Assembly: GCA_023898405.1 (NCBI GenBank)
Contig: CP060221.1
Span: 2,123,501 to 2,187,500 of the forward strand
From: Myxococcales bacterium
Lineage (GTDB): Bacteria; Myxococcota; UBA727; JABDBI01
Length of the DNA: 64,000 bases
Direction: 5' to 3'
The position numbers and the translations under genes are program-made. Shown one piece after another: positions 61,288 to 64,000 of this stretch (position 1 is its first letter; the number at the start of each line of letters is the position of its first letter). The notes under the pieces are model-generated. The model did not search any database, was not told the origin of the DNA, and worked only from the letters and a program-made list of their open reading frames with translations.

Positions 61288-62508
61288 TTAGGCTTTGTTG
61301 AATAAAAATTTTTTGATTTCATCATTGCTGAGCGTATGGTTTTGTTGTTTGGCGTAATCAAGCAATGCCAAAACAAGTTCCTCATTTGCTTCCATCTTAT
61401 TGCTGATAAGCCAATATTTAACATTAGATGCGCCACTCATAGGACCGATTTCAATTAGTTGGCTTTTACCAAACCAGTGAGCAGGTACGCCCGAGTAAAT
61501 GGTATCAGCTAAACTATTTTTGTTTAATTTTAAAGCCTTGATGACGGCAGCCGCATGAACTCCTGTTGCTGTGCGAAAAGCATCGAGCCCGCAAACTGGA
61601 TAGTTGTAGGGAATTGTGATTTTGCATGCTGCTGCTGCAGTTTCAACATAATCTACCAAAGAGCGAACATCATGAGGATATGCGTTGAGAAGTTTTAAAT
61701 TTACGATCAACTGATCCATGGCTGTATTGCCAACGCGCTCTCCAATGCCGAGTGCAGTGCCATGGATTCGGTGACAACCAGCTTCTGCTGCTGCAAGAGC
61801 ATTTGATAAACCAAGGCCTCGATCATTATGACCATGCCAGTCAATTTTTACCGCTTTTTTGCTTTGTGAAATAAGATCTTTGGTGAAGCTTACCAAAGCA
61901 TTGATACCAAAGGGAGTAGCATGTCCGACGGTATCACACAAAACCAGACGCTCCACGCCCAAGTCGATAGCGTGTTGAAACAGAGGTTTGAGTGTTAAGG
62001 GGTGAGAGCGGGTTGTATCCTCTGTAACAAATGCAGTTTTGAGATTTTCTCCTATGGCAAAACTTAAAGCTTCTTCCGAAGTTTTCTTGAGTGTATCGAG
62101 GTTCCAATTTTCTACCAATTGGCGAACTGGGCTGGTGCCCAAAAAACAATAGGCCGCAATTTCAATGCCAGCTTCTTGTTGTATGCGCACGATGGGCTCA
62201 ATATCTTTCTTAAGTGTACGCGCAGCGCAGTTAAGTTTGATAGAAAGTCGATTTTGAGCCGCGAATTTGGCCAGCGCTAAAACGTCATTGTAGGCTCTTG
62301 GACCCGCGCCCGGGAGCCCAATGTCTGCGATAGTGATGCCCAATCGATCCATAAGCTTTAAAAGCTCAATTTTTTTCTCGATGCTCGGATCATGGATTGA
62401 TGGAGATTGAATACCGTCTCTTAGTGTCTCGTCGCACAATTCAACGGCAGGAAAAAAATTTTCTTTTTGGTAAGTATTCCAATCGAAAACCAAATCATAT
62501 TCGCTCAT
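61288..62508 (-). CDS. 2-isopropylmalate/homocitrate synthase-like enzyme (DRE-TIM metallolyase)
   Basis: 406 residues of the DRE-TIM superfamily, which condenses acetyl-CoA with an oxo acid (or cleaves in the lyase members). VELCDETLRDGIQSPSIHD carries the DxTLRDG metal/proton motif, and the metal-binding HxH is in IDWHGHNDRGLGLSNALAA. VGNTAMDQLIVNLKL and VCGLDAFRTATGVHAAA are synthase-like. No leucine regulatory domain is present, so it is shorter than LeuA1. The exact substrate cannot be told. AAGGAGC precedes the start. It follows a thiolase gene by 13 bp, so both probably handle acyl-CoA carbon skeletons. Confidence 0.82.
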   Translation of the reverse strand: MSEYDLVFDWNTYQKENFFPAVELCDETLRDGIQSPSIHDPSIEKKIELLKLMDRLGITIADIGLPGAGPRAYNDVLALAKFAAQNRLSIKLNCAARTLKKDIEPIVRIQQEAGIEIAAYCFLGTSPVRQLVENWNLDTLKKTSEEALSFAIGENLKTAFVTEDTTRSHPLTLKPLFQHAIDLGVERLVLCDTVGHATPFGINALVSFTKDLISQSKKAVKIDWHGHNDRGLGLSNALAAAEAGCHRIHGTALGIGERVGNTAMDQLIVNLKLLNAYPHDVRSLVDYVETAAAACKITIPYNYPVCGLDAFRTATGVHAAAVIKALKLNKNSLADTIYSGVPAHWFGKSQLIEIGPMSGASNVKYWLISNKMEANEELVLALLDYAKQQNHTLSNDEIKKFLFNKA

Positions 62509-62521
62509 AAGCGCTCCTTAT

Positions 62522-63718
62522 CTATAGAAAAGATTGTATCAGAAGTGCTATGCCTTGACCGCCGCCAATACAGGCTGAGCCAAGTCCTAAAGCATTGCTT
62601 GACGTTTTAAGTGAGTGAAGTAAATGAGCGCTAATACGTGCGCCAGATGCGCCAAGAGGGTGACCAATCGCAATGGCTCCACCATGAATATTCAGTTTAT
62701 TTTCGTCAATTTTTAATTCTTTTTTTACCGCGAGCACCTGCGGAGCAAATGCTTCATTGACTTCTATCATGCTCATATCTGCAAGGTCTAGTTGAGACTT
62801 TTCTAGGCATTGCTTGATGGCTGGAACAGGGCCAATTCCCATTATTTTTGGATCACAGCCGGCTATGCCAAAATTGATCAGCTCTCCTAAAGGATTAAGG
62901 CCATGTTTCATGGCAAATGATTCTCTGCACATGATCAAGGCTGCTGCTCCATCGCAAATACCTGAGGCAGCTCCAGCGTGAATGACTCCATCCGCTTTAA
63001 AAACTTTAGGAAGTTTTTTTAATGCTTCAAGAGTTGTGGTGGGCCGAGGGTGTTCATCGTGCTCAAGTATCTGTGGTCTTTTGGAAGAACCACATTCAAT
63101 GGGGCTTATTTCATCTGAATATTTACCTTCTTTTAAAGCTTGAGCGTAGCGTGTTTGGCTTAAGACAGAATACTCATCAACCTCGTCTTGGCTTATTTCG
63201 TATTTGATCGCTAAATTTTCAGCTGTAATGGCCATGGGCATGTTGACATAGGTATCATTGAGACTTTCCCAAAGACTGTCTTCCAGTTTTCCCTGGCCCA
63301 AACTCAAACCTTTGCGAGCCCCTCGAATAATATGGGGAGATTGACTTAGATTTTCTGCCCCTCCTACCAACACACACTGGCTTTCTTTTGATGAAAGCAG
63401 GCGAGCCCCTTGAATGATGGCCTCAAAGCCTGATCCGCATAAACGATTTACAGTGAGCGCTGGCACCGAATTGGGAATTTCACATTCAAGCCCAATGTGC
63501 CGTGCAAGATAAAGCGCATCTTTTGAAGTTTGTAAGACGTTGCCAAAGATAACGTGTTCAATATGCTCAGGAGCTAAATGTGCGCTCGTCAGAGCGGCTT
63601 TTGAAGCATGCACACCAAGTTTAGTTGCGCTGAGCTTTTCTAAGGATCCGAGATAGGTGCCAAAGGGATTTCTTTTGGCTGCTACAAAAAATATTTTCTC
63701 ATCACTGAGTTTCTTCAT
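62522..63718 (-). CDS. Thiolase (acetyl-CoA C-acetyltransferase)
   Basis: 398 residues from ATG 63718, which has GAGG six bases upstream. Thiolase catalytic residues are all present: the nucleophilic Cys in TVNRLCGSGFEAI, IEVNEAFAPQVLAV, the His in HGGAIAIGHPLGASGARI and the second Cys in GSACIGGGQGIALL. It condenses two acetyl-CoA or cleaves 3-ketoacyl-CoA. It is the first gene of a two-gene operon with the DRE-TIM enzyme. The combination could serve acyl-CoA metabolism such as a branched-chain or polyester pathway, but this is inference. Confidence 0.93.
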   Translation of the reverse strand: MKKLSDEKIFFVAAKRNPFGTYLGSLEKLSATKLGVHASKAALTSAHLAPEHIEHVIFGNVLQTSKDALYLARHIGLECEIPNSVPALTVNRLCGSGFEAIIQGARLLSSKESQCVLVGGAENLSQSPHIIRGARKGLSLGQGKLEDSLWESLNDTYVNMPMAITAENLAIKYEISQDEVDEYSVLSQTRYAQALKEGKYSDEISPIECGSSKRPQILEHDEHPRPTTTLEALKKLPKVFKADGVIHAGAASGICDGAAALIMCRESFAMKHGLNPLGELINFGIAGCDPKIMGIGPVPAIKQCLEKSQLDLADMSMIEVNEAFAPQVLAVKKELKIDENKLNIHGGAIAIGHPLGASGARISAHLLHSLKTSSNALGLGSACIGGGQGIALLIQSFL

Positions 63719-64000
63719 GCAATGCCTCGTCAATCAAAAGTTAGAATCTTTTAAAAAACAAAGATGAGGATTGTTTTATGCGAAAATTATGCGTGTTGTG
63801 AACTCATACTCTTAAATTTTTTGAAAAGTGATAACAAATTTTAAAATTAAAAATCAAACAGCAAATTTCTTAATTTTAATCAGTGAAATTGCTTAGTTGG
63901 TTGGCGGATAAAAAAGTATATTTATTACGGTTTAGGTAATAAAATGATAACATGGTGTACCTGCTAGTAAATTTTTTAAAAAAACATAGAGATATGTGAT
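63719..64000. promoter_or_regulatory. Upstream region of the thiolase operon
   Basis: 282 AT-rich bases up to the window edge with no open frame of note. It should include the promoter of the minus-strand thiolase operon, but no box is clear enough to call. Confidence 0.3.

Noticed and set aside
61085..61291. Short hydrophobic open frame on the plus strand
   Set aside because: TTG start, no ribosome binding site, overlaps the end of the minus-strand gene and looks like AT-rich chance sequence.

Overview
The window reads as a chromosome segment of an AT-rich, diderm (LPS- and lipoprotein-bearing) bacterium. Markers for this are lpxD/fabZ, skp/ompH, lolC/lolD, lnt and several lipoproteins. A four-cysteine CDDGN-type repeat inside an ABC permease is a motif well known from myxobacteria and other former Deltaproteobacteria. 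The gene neighbourhoods lnt-prfB and lysS-lolC-lolD also suggest that kind of lineage. The assignment is an inference from motifs and gene order, not from a search. Secreted leucine-rich-repeat proteins, a Fic protein, a kinase-like lipoprotein and a secreted transglutaminase-like protein hint at, but do not prove, life in contact with other cells.

Layout. 0-5.8 kb: rod-shape/elongasome operon mreB(partial)-mreC-mreD-mrdA-rodA, with overlapping stops and starts, then pyk. 7.6-13.9 kb: envelope operon ompH-lpxD-fabZ-lysS-lolC-lolD. 14.4-18.5 kb: a putative lipoprotein (minus), a GltS-like transporter, a DUF2505-type protein and lipA. 18.5-21.8 kb: a long-hairpin repeat, a complete IS1595-family insertion sequence, and a Lon-like protease whose last codons were replaced by that insertion. 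22.1-29.5 kb: an SNF-type symporter, a probably highly expressed lipoprotein, lipB, an LRR protein, a second hairpin repeat and sucCD. 29.5-35.3 kb: two small aromatic-rich secreted proteins (minus), gltX-ndk, a TPR protein, trmL and a secreted protein overlapping a Fic gene. 35.5-43.5 kb: purC with an upstream lipoprotein gene (minus), then an oligopeptide ABC importer (binding protein and two enlarged permeases, no ATPase), yicC and gmk. 43.8-51.9 kb: a large secreted repeat protein, an unknown protein, a kinase-like lipoprotein, mnmA and a transglutaminase-like secreted protein. 52.0-57.6 kb: a third hairpin repeat, lnt-prfB-mutY, and nhaC, which overlaps mutY convergently. 57.8-60.9 kb: an unknown gene, a short tandem repeat, decayed IS1-like and DDE transposase remnants, and a secreted protein. 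61.3-63.7 kb: an isopropylmalate/homocitrate-synthase-like gene and a thiolase in one minus-strand operon.

How the genes fit together. Envelope growth (Mre/PBP2/RodA), LPS and fatty-acid steps, and lipoprotein maturation and export (Lnt, LolCD) serve the many predicted lipoproteins nearby. Importers for amino acids and peptides (GltS-like, SNF, Opp) with pyk and sucCD suggest growth on amino acids and peptides. No tRNA, rRNA or CRISPR array was recognised.

The most unusual signal is a family of three ~105-109 bp near-palindromic elements (18.5, 27.1 and 52.0 kb). They share a 31-nt core but have long arms that differ between copies while staying self-complementary within each copy.
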